Positions 21,965-34,311 of a DNA stretch of 64,000 nucleotides are shown in pieces. Every line of letters begins with the position of its first letter. Position 1 is the stretch's first letter. Origin of the DNA: Oscheius sp. JU75 (lineage: Eukaryota > Nematoda > Chromadorea > Rhabditida > Rhabditidae); the NCBI GenBank assembly GCA_037178855.1, contig JASJZC010000007.1:8804001-8868000 (forward strand), in the 5' to 3' direction. The notes below the pieces were generated by a model. It ran no database searches and was not told the DNA's origin. It saw only the letters and a program-made list of their open reading frames with translations. The translations under genes were made by a program, and so were the position numbers.

Positions 21965-22771
21965 CTTGCTCTCAATCTCTCTGTCATTATAACTAAGTCT
22001 CAATTGCTTCTCAGGTCACAAACGGTTCAATAAACACGTCATTATTAAACTTCTATGTTTTCTGAGAACGGCAGCTACTTTAATACTAATCAATATAGAA
22101 AATATATCTTCTCAAATCAACATCTTTCTTTCTCCCTTTTTTTTCTGACCCAACTTGATTCATCTCATTCTTAACGCTCTGCTACTTATTTTGATTTAAA
22201 AACTTCTTGCCTTGCGACTACAGGACCTCGGTTCATCCAGTCGAGTTGGATCGACAGATACACGCGGTTACGTCAGCCAGGTTGATTATCTGACTGGTCG
22301 AAGATAGTCAGAATAGTATGTCTTCTCTCCCTTCCCGGATTTTTTCATTCAACGGTTAAACTCAGGCCTATTTGACTGCGGGCTTTCTACTAAAAGTTGT
22401 CCAAAACTTGCCTCACATTTTTTTTAACTAGGGAAACAATGAATTCTCTTACACCAATAACACACTACGAATTTTTAATGCTGTGATTTCTGTAAAATGG
22501 TAGACTCGTCATTCTCTCAGGTATTTGACGATGGTCTTTGAATAGGGGATGTCGACAACACAACCTTCTCTCTCATTATGGGTGCACAATAGGTACAAAA
22601 GGCTCCTCGTAGCTCAATGATCGATCAAGGTGACCGATTGCACCCTAGAAACAATATTCGATGTACCCAAGGATGGGCGAACGCCATGTCAATGATACAG
22701 AGGGTTGTTTCCCTGACAGATGCACCATCCAAAATTTGATTCATTCACATTTTGAGCCACAGATGATCTGA
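21965..22771. other. Intergenic between lectin and TTC8
   Basis: Convergent 3' ends flank this stretch: the lectin from the left with its polyA signal, TTC8 from the right. I see no ORF worth calling. Confidence 0.5.
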
Positions 22772-25187
22772 CTAGGTTCCTTTAAAGAGATGGTCGACCT
22801 GCTTTTTGAGGACTAGAGTAGGTTCATGTTCAGGGAAGATTTTCCATGCCAGATATACATGCTTTCTGGCGTCCATTGGTTGCCCCATCTGAAAATGGCA
22901 GCTCTCGGAGTCTGAATTGTTTCTTACGTCGAGAGATAGTAGAGCCAAATTGAAGTATGGCTCGAACAAATATGGAGCTTTGGCTATAGCGCTGTGATAC
23001 AAAGACTTGGCTTGGTCAAGTTTGCCTAAAAATGATTTGCACAAAATCTATGAATCCGACCTTCTCGCTGACGAATAACCCCAAGATTGGTTAAGCTTTC
23101 TCCATGCTGAGGATCACGAGAAATGGCCAAAGTGAAGCATCTTGTAGCCATTTTCTCGTCTCCAGCTTCCTAAATTCTGTCATTTTACGTAATGTAGGTA
23201 TCTACCATCATGATGTGACCGACGTCATACCAAATATCAGCTGCCACAGTGTCCGTGGCATTGCCAAGCGATCTTTGAATCGAATTTAAAGCAAAATCGT
23301 ATTGTTGACAAGCATAGCAGCAGAGTCCGATGTTCAGGAAGAGTTCAGAATTCGAGACCCCCATCTGCATGATCCTTCTATATAACATAAGAGCGACTTC
23401 GGGCTTGTCGCTGTAATAAAAGCCCGTGGCCAGACAAGCAATTGCCTCTATATTGTTCGATTGCTGGATAAGAATCTGCTTGTAGGTGCTCACAGATTCT
23501 TCGAGGTCGTTCATTTGCTAAGTATTGGTGTGTATTGGCGAAAATATAACCTACCTCATATATTCGTGCAGCACCTGTGAGTAGAGTAACATCTTTAGGG
23601 AATTCCTTCAGAGCATTCTTGAAGCGACTGACTGCTTGAAGAGATTGGTCCATTCGACTTGCAATATGAAAGCAGTTCTTGTTATAGAAAAGAGCGTTCT
23701 CTGATAACATTGCGGCTACCACTCTCTATTTCGGTCTCTGTCATATTGTCAGGCTGTTTTGCGCTCAGAAGCCTGGCTTTTGCCACTCTCCTACCGTTGT
23801 ACTTGTCCATCTGTCAATTGACATGGTTTTTGGGCTATCACGGTTATCTGTCACCACAATGATTCTACCATAACAGTATCAAAATTCTAGCTCTGGTGAT
23901 CTTGTCAGATCTGACATATCTCCTCTCTTTTGACAGGACCTAATATGCTATATAAGATGCATAAGTTTAAACGCTTACTCTAGCCAAGAAGATATAGGTC
24001 TCCGGCATTTGTTGCGTTTCCAACGATCGAAGAAGTTCATTGTAAGCCTGGTTCAGCTGACCGAGCCGTAAATAGCACTTTGCTAACTGGTTCTTCCAGA
24101 ACCAATCTTTCGACTCTGCAGCCTTATTTCCGAAAATTGCAATCTGAAAAAAACAATCAAGGATCTCTGGCCGATCACTCACTTGAACAGCGATTCGAAC
24201 GTCACCTTCGTGGTGGAAAACATAATCAAACAGCTGACAGTTAACGAGAGCGTCGGAGGCGTATTTTTCAATGTTCAATCTGGCAAGATTGATGAACGGA
24301 CCGTCACCGGCGGACATCATTGAGGCCTGTACCAAAGTGACAGGAATTGAAAGAATCTTACAGTTCCAAGCCGTAGTAATCTTGCCGACGAACTGCTGAC
24401 AGCTCGAGCTGTCTTTGCTGTCCGAGCTGTTCTGACAGCTTGTTCCATGGTACCTGGACGGAGAGAGGTAATGGGACGAACTACTCCAGACAATGGGCGA
24501 CCAGATTGGGTTGTTGGTCTAAAATACAAGAACTAAATGAGATGGGACCTTCAAGACAGTATAAATAGTAAAGACTTTTACATGTCTAGTTTGCTTGAAA
24601 TTTGTCTTGAGATTTCAGATTTCAAAAATCCCAAAACCAACAGTTTAGAGAGCCAGTAAAACGAATTGAACTCTCTTTAATGTGTTTTCTCATTCTAATG
24701 TAAAAGAAGCTCTTTTGCTTTTACCTCAGTATTGGATTAGCCCCTCTCGCCGTTGTTGTTGGCCGCTTAAATGAGGTCCCTGGCCTTGCCGCAGTTGTGA
24801 CTACATTCGTATCCAGAAAGGACTCGGCTATCCCCAACTCCTCGTTATCAATCTCATCCACATAGGTAGCTTCCGTAAGACACATCATCTTCAGCGCCCA
24901 TGCTGCCTAAAAAATTGCAAATCGAATAGGATCATTGAACAATCGTTCCCCAAACACTTCCCTCATTCCACAAAGGTGTTACACTGGGCATTCAGAGAAC
25001 AAGTGGCAGGCAGGTACTCATTAATTGAGGCTTCCCCGCGTTCGGGGAAAGACAATACATGACAAAAACCTACTTGGTCCAAGGGGTTCTTGGCCAAAAG
25101 CCTGGTACATTCTTCTTCTGCTTCCTTGATACGATGTGTATTGTAATAACGGAGTGCAAGATAGAGCCCCTCGAATTTGGGAGGCAT
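22772..25187 (-). CDS. TTC8: TTC8 / BBS8, BBSome TPR subunit
   Basis: Ten exons (25074..25187, 24725..24906, 24362..24518, 24183..24326, 23979..24143, about 23555..23677, 23206..23517, 23061..23169, 22928..23025, 22772..22888) encode about 506 residues, close to the known family length. The N-terminus (LRYYNTHRIKEAEEECTRLL) and the Pro/Arg-Thr linker (RPTTQSGRPLSGVVRPITS, SLRPGTMEQAVRTARTAKTA, then DGPFINLARLN) are hallmarks of BBS8, followed by TPR repeats such as EAIACLATGFYYSDKPEVAL and NIGLCCYACQQYDFALNSIQ. BBS8 is part of the BBSome, which moves membrane cargo in cilia. The boundary at the start of exon 6 is uncertain (acceptor near 23677). A perfect X-box lies upstream of the start codon. 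Confidence 0.93.
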
Positions 25188-25215
25188 TGGACAGAACTGC
25201 TGGGGAACTGGGCAG

Positions 25216-25229
25216 GTTTCTATGGCAAC
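25216..25229 (-). promoter_or_regulatory. X-box (RFX/DAF-19 site) of the TTC8 gene
   Basis: GTTGCCATAGAAAC on the minus strand matches the ciliary X-box consensus RYYNYYATRRNRAC at every position. It sits 28 bases upstream of the TTC8 start codon. RFX factors drive ciliary genes, including bbs-8, through this element in nematodes and other animals. Confidence 0.8.
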
Positions 25230-25425
25230 GCACGCGGTTTTTACTCAGGCAAGAAGGCCAAATTAACTGAGAGAACATTTATTTAGCAGGTATTCTACAT
25301 TGGACAAGTGGATATAAGGGGAAATTGGGGGAGCATAATAACTATATCGTTGAGAACATGGCGAGAAACTTTATTATTTCGAAATAGTAGAATTCATTTA
25401 TGACAATGAAGCGTCCAGTGTGGAT

Positions 25426-27752
25426 TTACCACAGACGGCGTACGTACTCTCCGCGAACGTCACGAGGGGTTCCGAAAGAGGTCATGCCGGTCTGGTTGGC
25501 ATGCTCGGCTTCCTTCTGTCCAGACCAGAATGGCACGTCAGGTCGGCGAGCCATATCAGCTGGCAGATCCTCGTGGGTGTCATCGACGAAGGCGGTGTAG
25601 GTCATGCGAGGCATTCCAAAGCCAGTCTTTCCGGCCTGCGAGTCCAGGAAATTGACTCCCATCTGGTAGGGGATCATACCCTAAAGATACATTTTAGGAA
25701 CAGTATAAGATTAATGGTACCTGAGAGCGCTGTTCCTGAGCCTGAAGGGCGACGACGGTGTTGTTACGGAAGGCTCCAAAGCCGGTCATACCACCTTGGT
25801 TGGCTCCCTCCCTCCAGCCGGAAGTCTGGCGAGAAGTGGATCCTTCGTCGTGGGGCATCTCACCGCGGACCTCGTCCTTGTACCTGAACCATACTATTGA
25901 TAGGAAGTCAAAGAACGTCATACTTGGTGATCTCGCGACGAGGCATACCAAATCCGGTCATACCAGCCTGGTTGGCGAATCTGTTGGTTCCCATCTGAAG
26001 GTGGATGAATCCCTGAGAGTCGCGGTCCTGGTCGTTAGTCTTGCGGACTAAATGTTGATGATTGAAATGAGTTAACCACAATATTACCATCGACAATACG
26101 GGGCATGCCCATTCCAGTCATACCGGCCTGAGAGGCAAGCTTGTTGGTACCGGACTGAAGAGGGACGATTCCATCGGTGGCACGGGCCTTCTCTTCGGGG
26201 ACCTCAGAGGCTCCTCCAGTTCCCTTCGTCTTGTAGTTGACATCACGGGGAGCTCCGAAGCCGGTCTGTCCCTTCTGGGAGGCAAACTTGTTGGTACCTG
26301 ACTGGAGCCAGGTGGATCCCTTGAGCAGCTCGATCTTTTTCTCATCGACAAGCTCGGCCAGGTTCTCGGACTTGATCTTGTCAATGACGTCACGAGGGAC
26401 TCCGAAGCCTGGAAATTGTGTACTATGAACCTGTTGATAAGTGGATTAAAAGCGACCTTTGCCCTGTAGGAACAAAACAGTAGCAACTCTCTAGACTACA
26501 AGCAAACTATAGTCTTTTAGCATGTCAGCAAGCTTTTCGAGAAAACTAGTTACAAAAAGAGACAGAAAAGTTGCCATTTTAGATTCTTATTTGCCCGAAA
26601 AAAAGCGGCAGCTATTTTCGTACTTCGCTTCCAAGACTGACGCCCTCGCACTAATCCTTATATCATTTTTTCGTGGAAATTGATCAAGTCATCAGGGTGG
26701 ACTTTGTTCTGGACGTACCGGTCATTCCCTTTTGGGAAGCATACTTGTTGGATCCGGCCTGGATGGGGATGATTCCCTCGGAACGCATCAGCTTGTCCTT
26801 AGTGTGTATCTTCGAGGGCTTTCCACCAGAGTAAGCCTGCTGCCTGTAATTCTCATATGCACCATAGTCACAAACAGTTTCTCACTTGCGAAGGACAGAC
26901 AGGGGAACCGAGGGAGGAGCCGGAGCTTTTCCCGGGGTGGGAGACTTGATTCCCGGAGCAGGAGCAGCGGCACGAGTGACGGCAGGAGCCGGAGCTGGCT
27001 CATCTTCCTGAAAATTTTCAATACTTCAGTCAGTGGACACCCCTTTCCCAGTTTGATTAACATGATCAATGGTTAGCACACATTCTCTCAACTCTCTGGC
27101 TGGCCCTTTTTCCTCGTGGGCGTCTTCACTCCTCTCTGCTCGCGTTGACGCAGCTGGGCAATGTTGTTACCCGCAGGCATTACAACACAAACGGAGAGAG
27201 CGCTAGCGGTTTAAAACGGAAAAGAAATGGATGCATAGACCCGACAGCTTCTCGCGAGAATGGCAGCCCGAGAAAAAGAAAGAATGCAGTGGACGACAAA
27301 TATCAAGGCAGAGTTCCCAGGGTTTTCCCAAAAAGTTACAAGGTATGAGAGTTATGCAGCATTGGGTTGTTCGGTTGGACACTTACCTCAGCCTCAGGCT
27401 CTTCAGCCTCAGCAGGTTCGGTCTAAAACGCTTCCATCTTTGAATAGTTTGGTATGGTATGAATTCTTCAAAAACTCGTGACAAAAGCATCAGTTTCAAA
27501 AGTAAAACGCGCATAATTTAGACATTCCTTGAATGGGAAGAACGCATGAGCATGGCATAACAGTACAACGATAAGCAAAAATGTGAAGACGTGCTAAAAA
27601 GTTCAAATTTGAAAAGTTTTCTGAAAAATAAAAACAATTCGAAAAGTAGGATTAGAATGAGAGACAGGTAAAATTACCTCTTCGGGCTCTTCGGCCTCGG
27701 GCTCTTCCACCTCCTCCTCCTCCTCGTACTGCTCGTCTTCAACGTCCGACAT
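25426..27752 (-). CDS. unc-87: UNC-87-like protein with seven calponin repeats
   Basis: Eight exons (27678..27752, 27387..27422, 26886..27007, 26719..26843, 26088..26408, 25924..26047, 25721..25883, 25426..25680) encode 406 residues. Seven calponin-like (CLIK) repeats follow one another, for example AGSNKYASQKGMTGFGVPRD, SGTNKFASQKGQTGFGAPRD, MGTNRFANQAGMTGFGMPRR and, more divergent, WREGANQGGMTGFGAFRN. Seven is the number in nematode UNC-87, which binds and bundles actin filaments in muscle. The N-terminus from this promoter is very acidic (MSDVEDEQYEEEEEVEEPEA), like the start of troponin T, followed by an Ala/Pro-rich linker. An alternative first exon lies at 27130..27180. AATAAA occurs at 25370-25375 (minus). 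GC-rich codon choice fits an abundant muscle protein. Confidence 0.9.
27130..27180 (-). other. Alternative first exon of the UNC-87-like gene
   Basis: An ATG at 27180 opens MPAGNNIAQLRQREQRG and reaches a donor GGA|GTGAAG in phase 0, the same phase that the shared exon starting at 27007 accepts. This would replace the two acidic exons with a short basic leader. In the other isoform this segment is intronic. No transcript evidence is available, so the call rests on phase and ATG context. Confidence 0.5.
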
Positions 27753-27882
27753 GCTGATCCTGCGATTGGGAATGAGTCTTCGGAGAGGTTCAAGCAAAAG
27801 GGAGGAGTCACAAGAGGGGAGGAGTCAAATCGAGTACGAACCAATGGCAGCCGCGACGTCGCGCCCACCTACGTTATTTTTA

Positions 27883-27917
27883 ACGCGCGCGGCGCGCGTC
27901 GAAAAATCAATTTTTCG
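27883..27917. promoter_or_regulatory. Two adjacent palindromes upstream of the UNC-87-like gene
   Basis: ACGCGCGC-G-GCGCGCGT (27883..27899) is followed directly by CGAAAAAT-CA-ATTTTTCG (27900..27917). Both are perfect, and they lie about 130 bp upstream of the acidic first exon. A dense CpG palindrome is unusual in this window. It may be a promoter element; function unknown. Confidence 0.5.
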
Positions 27918-30900
27918 CGCAGAATAGCGTTGTCTGCCCTCACGAGTAAAGAGCTCGTCTTTCACGCTCACAAAGTATATTGTAAAATCGGAGAGGGAGG
28001 TAAAACGACAAGATGAAAGATGAGAAGTGATCTTATAAACGACGGAAGGAGAGGATTTTCAGGTATCTACTATTAGAGTATGGCAACCTAATAAAGCTGA
28101 GAGAAAGTTGACGAGTTCCCAACGACGTTTTCACCAAATCTGCTAAATTCCATTGACACTTATAGACCGGCAGTTACGAATTTTACACCGTTTCTGGGGC
28201 TACGTTTGCCTTCATAGCCAGGTTTTTGGAGGATCTTTGCTTTAGTTTTAGTATTGTAACAATGCAAAACAGGTAAACTAAGTTTCGACTGAAACTGAGC
28301 ATTCTGAGATATGTGCCAAAGTAGTCGGTCAAGGAATAAAACGACCGGTCCTGTAGTATGGTTAGTAAAAAGTAGGGACAAATGGCAGCAACAGAACATG
28401 CTTTTTTTCTGTTTTTGAGCCAAGAGTTAAAAGTGGGGCACAGAAATCTGCCGACGGGACAGAATGCGCTCTTATGTTGTGTATTACATCCAGCACCCCC
28501 GCCTGCGTCCGAAACAACGCGATGTTGAACAGATCTCCGAGAGGGTTCCAGCAGAGGCAGACTTGCTCTCAATTGAAAAAGTACACCCGGAAGAAGAATC
28601 CCCCATCCAACTTGTTATTGTAGTCTTTCCCGAAAGGAGCTTCTGCTTTCCAAGCATCTGATAGGCTACTTTTTCAAGGACAATTCCGAACGGACGGCTG
28701 TAAATTCCATAGCAATCTTCGAGAGCTTACAAAATTTTTGTGGTGACATTGGTTTTTGCATCAATTTGCGAAGTCTTTTCGCACCTGATAATGGGTATGA
28801 AGCATGACGCTAATTAGTGTTTTTTGCCCTGAAGAACAAAACTGTTTTTGGTTTATTTGCTCCAAATTGGTAAACACAGACCATTTTTGGAAATCGTGGG
28901 TCCTTCCAAATGACCGTTATCGCTGCTTTTCCATCACGAGGAACAGCAGCCTGTTTGTTTTCAAAAAGCTTAATTTAGGCTATTTGCATGCTTTTCCCGG
29001 CACCAAGTCAGAAGAGTGTCCTGATTTTTGGGTGACGAGCTGATAGCAACATTTTACGGGTTCCACTATCAACACACGCAAGGTGATTCCTGACCTCTTC
29101 CGGTTAGCCGTGTCTGACTCTTATTTTGGTCATATACATTTCGAGTACTTTGCAGCTTTTCCCGCCGTTTCGCCTCGGCTGTCAAGTTCAGCTGTTGTTT
29201 CGAACCTTAGTAGTGATCAGTGAGCAGGATTCTGTTACCTCCCCTCGACGGAATTCGGAAGTGTTGATCAACTGATAGTGATCATTAGTGGCTCTGCCCA
29301 TAATCTGCTTAAAAATGTTCAACTTTCAACCCGAGCCGTAATCTGACCACAGTTCGAAGCGTGCAAAAAGATGAAATGTCATCAGATTGAGAAAGCCTAG
29401 CGTAGCAGTTGCTTCTTTGATGTGTTCTATAAAGATGGGCCATTAATGACCACCAGACTGAAAACCAAGAAGATAGCAGATGTGGAACGCTTACAATATA
29501 GTGCCAGAGACTAAGGATTCAGGAAGTAGATTCTCTTCAGGTTCGACCTATTTAAAGTGCTTGAACGTGAAAAATTTCTTTTGTACCATCAAAATATTAT
29601 TATCATCGTAACACAAGCAAAAATAATAAAGTGTCATAAAGTGTTTAAAAACTGTTTAAATCTTATTTATCCAGACACGCACTTTGGAGGTCCGAGAACG
29701 TACAGTTTGACCGTCACAGGCTTTCATGTGTCTGAAGTTGTAGATAGTCAAACCAACCCTGATCAAACTTTCAATAGCTTTTGGACCTTTTGTCAGACCT
29801 CGACGTCGGTTTTGGTGCGTCGGTACAACGTTTTTGAGTCGAAAAAAAAGCGAAAAAGTTGAAAAAAAAAATCATTTGGTCCAAACCGGGCCCGGTCCCA
29901 TCAACAGTGAACTATTGGATAGACATCCTGTGGAACTTTTCTCCCAACATTCTTCGTTCTGTTTTCCACAGCTTACAGCTGTTCTGACAGAACTGGGCCT
30001 TGGTTTCCTAATGACTGTGCAGTCTAAGCTGCTTTGATGTATCATAGTAATGTAAAGTAGATAAATAGTCATTTCCTCCAAGTGACTGTGTCGGTGATAA
30101 AGGTCACCACCGTAACAAACACTACTATTTTGAGAGAGGTAAAGCTTCAGTATAAAATTTGTAGTTTGCTCGTTTGGTGTGCGGGACGTCATGCCCTACA
30201 TATTATAACCACAAGTAGTCGTGGCGTGGTTGTAAATCTGTTTCCCTGATAGCGAGTTTAATGACTGCATAACGGCCACTTTTAGACGCAAACCACGTGA
30301 CCAGGCCATTTTTGCAAGTTTTGTGATCTGCGAGGCTGGTGAGCGTGTGTCTTTTACAAACCAACTACGTTGTTCCCTGGTAGAAGCGAGCGCGAGGGAG
30401 CGCAAATCCCTTTATCTTGTTTGCATTCTGTACTGGCGTTTTGAAACCGTAGCGACCGAAAATGGAATTTGGACTGAGACAGACAGGACCTGACGTGATT
30501 AACTCAACAGTGAGGTATTTGTTGAACTTTTCGGCAGATATAATCAGAGCTCGTTGTGTCCGAAATCAAGATAGCCTGCTCTAGAAAAAAAACAGCAAAT
30601 AAAGATTGGAATCGAAAGATTGGCCGGTTGTCTGTCACTTTTAAAAGGAAGATTCTGAAAGCAAACTAAAAAAAACTCTAAAACCGACGACCATAGTCAA
30701 AGCGGATACAATACCGAGGGTACTAGGCTATTCCTCATCTTTAGTCACGAAAATGTAACTCTCCTTGTTAGCTAAAGTGGGTTAAGCGCTTTAACGGCCA
30801 TTTTTGGCTATTAGAATAGAAAGAAGCCGGACTTTTGATTGAAATCTTTCATAAAAAGTTAAGCAGTCTCATTGTTCAAGCAGGTTCAAATTGGTTATTT

Positions 30901-31323
30901 GTAGCAGACCGTGACAGACTGTTTTTCACTAACAGGGTAAGCTACAAACATGTACATGCTTCATAACATGTTCCCGCTCGACTATACCAAAGTTATAATT
31001 CGAGAAATAGAAATTTAACGAAAAGGGTCTCTAGTAAGAACAACTTTAATTGAAGCTTTAAGCTGACTACCGCCCTCGCATTTCAATCCTTTTCGGAGAA
31101 ACACATGTTTCAAGCTTTTGCAACAAGAAGAAGGGCTTCCTGGACTGCATCTGTTTTCAATCACGTCGAGCCGCCCATTCCAAGGCCCCCGTTGTCATTT
31201 CTTAGCAGGACATAACAAACAGATGCGATGGTCATTAAAAAAACTCTTTATGTTTGACTCGTGGAGTAAGAGATCGTGCCGTGTTATGCTAGTAAGGGAG
31301 CAGTAAAAGAGGAACTAGAAAAG
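27918..31323. other. Long stretch without recognisable genes
   Basis: Open frames up to 129 codons (28183..28572, minus) occur but have neither splice support nor protein-like motifs. Composition varies and includes A/T-rich patches. I find no RNA gene or repeat here that I can defend. Confidence 0.4.
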
Positions 31324-31557
31324 TTATCCAGGACGGTAGCCGGCTCCATTTCCAGTGCCGACAGCAACAATTTCCTCCATGATGCGTTCAAGTGCCAGAT
31401 CACGTTTTGGACGGGCTGAAAATTGTGAATTAGGACGGTTTTGTGACAAATTGAACGCTTAGCATGAAAATTAAAAGTACAGCTTACCTTCGACTGTGTT
31501 AAAAAGAATGATAACAAATATAGCGTAGAAAAAAAAAGAGACGAGTGCGTTTCTCAT
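31324..31557 (-). CDS. Neuropeptide-like precursor ending in RPG (RPamide type)
   Basis: Two exons (31488..31557 and 31324..31415) encode a 53-residue precursor. Residues 1-24 form a strong signal peptide (MRNALVSFFFYAIFVIILFN). Then comes a dibasic site (ARPKR) and a single 25-residue peptide running from DLALERIMEE to GAGYRPG at the stop codon. The final Gly can act as amide donor, giving a C-terminal ...AGYRP-amide. This resembles the nematode NLP-2/NLP-22/NLP-23 peptides that end in GFRP- or GLRP-amide. Processing is inferred from the signal peptide, KR site and terminal Gly. A TATTTAAAAG element lies about 70 bp upstream. It is isolated by kilobases of non-coding DNA on its far side. Confidence 0.65.
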
Positions 31558-32415
31558 GCTGCTTAGATTAACAACTGAGCAGGTACTGTGGGGTGCAGTG
31601 GGCTGGCCGTCTCGGCGCCGGCCTTTTAAATATGTCTTATCTCTAAAGGGAATAGCTGGAATGCCGGTGGCGACTGTAAATAACGGACCATAAGCCTCTG
31701 TGCACCCGTAGTCTGCACCGGGGACGTGCCGCTCCATACAGAATTATCAAATTATCAAAGAGCAGACAGACCCTATTTCGGGAAGAGCTCCTGGGCTGTG
31801 GTGCCAATACTACATACCAACGTTTCCCCCATACTGTCCTGAGGGTCAGGCAAAACTTTCATTCATAGTACGTTGGAACCAGCACGATTTTCATCTGAAC
31901 CGAATCGGTCCTCAGGCAAAACAAACTGTACCTGGAACATTAGACTCGTGGCCGTACTATTACTGCTGTCCTATTGAGTCACACCCGATTGTCTGTCTCC
32001 AATTTCAAAACCCGTACCGGCTCATCAGCTGGGATACCTTCACCTGTACCTTTTCAATTCAATGCATAAATCTTTTTAATACTGTCTCGGCTCAAGAAAT
32101 TGCTCTTGACACTTTTTTGTGCTAGTTGAGTGCGTCACAACTGTTTTCAAGCGTTCCTTTCCCCACGGAGGGAAAAGCAAAACACGGAACTGCTGTTTAT
32201 TCCTATGTGCTCACTGGTCACGTTTGCCGTTTCATCATCATTTGTCTCTTACATAGCGCCACAGAGCGCTCACGCTCTCGGTACTTTTGTATGTTTGTTG
32301 CTACCATTGTGTTTGTCATGTGTCGATCAGCATTTTTCCCCACTTTTATAAACCGCCGACCTGTCCTTTTAATACACGAGTCTGTGCGTTCGCACGTTTT
32401 GGTCTTTTTGAACAA
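31558..32415. other. Intergenic between peptide gene and methyltransferase
   Basis: The two genes diverge from this region, so both promoters should lie here. Plus-strand open frames between 32126 and 32511 overlap the methyltransferase start and carry no motif. Confidence 0.4.
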
Positions 32416-34144
32416 ATGGCTGCCAAACTCTCCGCTATGGAACAAAAACTATCGGTATGCCCTTATCTGACACATTCTTTAGTACATATGGCTTTCAGGA
32501 AATCGCTGTAAGCAGCTTTTTGGCGGGAGCCATCAAGATGGGCCACAAGCTGGACCTCTTCAAGGCTCTTAGCGAGGTATCATCGCCAGAAAAGTGCTTT
32601 TTATCATTTTGACAGCATTTTTGTCTTTTAGTCCCGCAACGCCCGAACAGGTCGCCGAGCGTGCTGGCTGCAAGCCGAGGTACATTAAAGAATGGCTCGC
32701 CTTTTTGACAACATGTGACATAATCGAGATCAATGAGGAGGAAAAGTTCTGGATTCGACCGGAGGATGTTAACGTAAGCGACGAAAATTAGTGTTTTATG
32801 TATTGAGAACAGGCTCTAACCATAAAAAGTTTTCCGGGCCTTATTAATAAGGCTGCTGTCGAAATGTTAGGCGTATCGGATCAGCTGATTGAGTGTTACA
32901 AGAAGGATGGACCTCTGGGCAAGTATTTTCGTCAAATATTTATATCGAGCATATAGGAATGGAATATGCGGCTTACGACGGAATATGTGATAGCATTGGA
33001 GAACACTCGGAAGCTATGCACAAAGAACACCTCATCAGTGGTCTACTACCATTGATCTCGGAAGGTCTTGTGGTATTTCTAATTAGTTGCTTCCGCTAAT
33101 GAAGACCTAGGAAAAACTGGAGGCTGGAAACATGATGGTTCTTGACGTGGGCTGTGGAAATGGTTTCCATGCATCCTTCCTTGCAGAACATTTCCCCAGC
33201 TCGAACTTTACTGGAATCGATGTGACACTTTCTGCCATTCATTCGGCCAACCAGCGCAGGCATGAACACATAAGTTGTTGTCAATACTTGACATTTTCAG
33301 AAAGGACGACGGAAAAACCTTCGATAACTTGGCCTTCATCGAAATGAACGCTCGCAAATTGGACGAAGATTGGACCAACAAGTATGACTTGGTACTCATC
33401 TTTGACGCATGCCATGATCAGACTCGTCCGGATTTGGTACGTATTCACTCCATGGAAAAAAAAACCATACTCGACAAAGTTCTGCCAAAAAAACGTGTAC
33501 ATGCTTTTGGTGGTTTTACCAAAAGCGTACTGATTGAAACTTGCTAAAGTAACATACTGACACGGTCAGAGAGACAAAATGGCGGTGATTAGAGATCGTA
33601 AAGTTACGTAAAAAGACAAGGTGATTGACACAAATAGATGGGTAGTCACAGTACCAAGACTGATATTCGATGTTGTAAAGATGCTATGAAACTGAGAGTT
33701 GGAGAATGTGACCATGACTTAATGACGAACGTAGTTTGGCAGTAACAATTGAAATCAAGATAACACGATGGTAGAATATTTATTCTATTAAGTAGTTCTT
33801 TCAGTGCCTGAAAGAGATTCAGCGTGTTCTGAAGCCTGGGGGATACTTTGGAATGCTCGAGACTGCCGGCGAGAGCAACATCTACAAGAACAAGAAAAAC
33901 TGCGGTACCTTGGCTGCCATGCTCTACGCTTTCTCCCTCTTCCACTGTCTTCCAGTCGCCAGTAATGCTCCAGGCACAGTTTGTTTTCAACTATGATCAG
34001 TAATCTTAAGATGCAATCTGCGCAGGATCCATGTGGGGACGTCAAATGGCCTGCCAGATGCTCAATGAAGCTGGCTTCTCATCGGTTGAGGCGAAAACCA
34101 CTCCCTTCTTCCCCATCAACCAGCTATATGTCTGTAAGAAGTAG
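32416..34144 (+). CDS. SAM-dependent methyltransferase, Rv2258c-like, copy 1
   Basis: Nine exons (32416..32454, 32499..32593, 32632..32773, 32813..32918, 32957..33069, 33111..33259, 33301..33436, 33805..33973, 34026..34144) encode 355 residues. The N-terminal winged-helix part reads MGHKLDLFKALSE and TPEQVAERAGCKPRYIKEWL. The Rossmann fold follows: motif I VLDVGCGNGFHASFLA, the acidic end of beta-2 in NFTGIDV, then DLVLIFDACHDQTRPD and LKEIQRVLKPGGYFGMLE. This fits the C. elegans R08E5/R08F11 and bacterial Rv2258c family, whose substrate is unknown. Three introns start with GC: 32919 (GG|GCAAGT), 33260 (CAG|GCATGA) and 33974 (CAG|GCACAG). The next gene is a paralogue in the same orientation, 167 bp downstream. 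Confidence 0.88.
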
Positions 34145-34311
34145 AATCGACTACAAACATGATAAATTCTTGTGCTAAAGAAAAGTCTGGCATCAAAATA
34201 CAAAACTCTTTCTGATAATCAGGTAGTCTCTATGGTTACCCGCTTGGGCATAGCTTCCTCCATAATTTATCATCTAATTATCGAGCTCCTGAACAAAACC
34301 TTTTGTTGACC

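Noticed and set aside
28183-28572. 129-codon minus-strand ORF
   Set aside because: No motif, no splice partners, and it lies in a long gene-poor stretch; the length is compatible with chance at this GC content.
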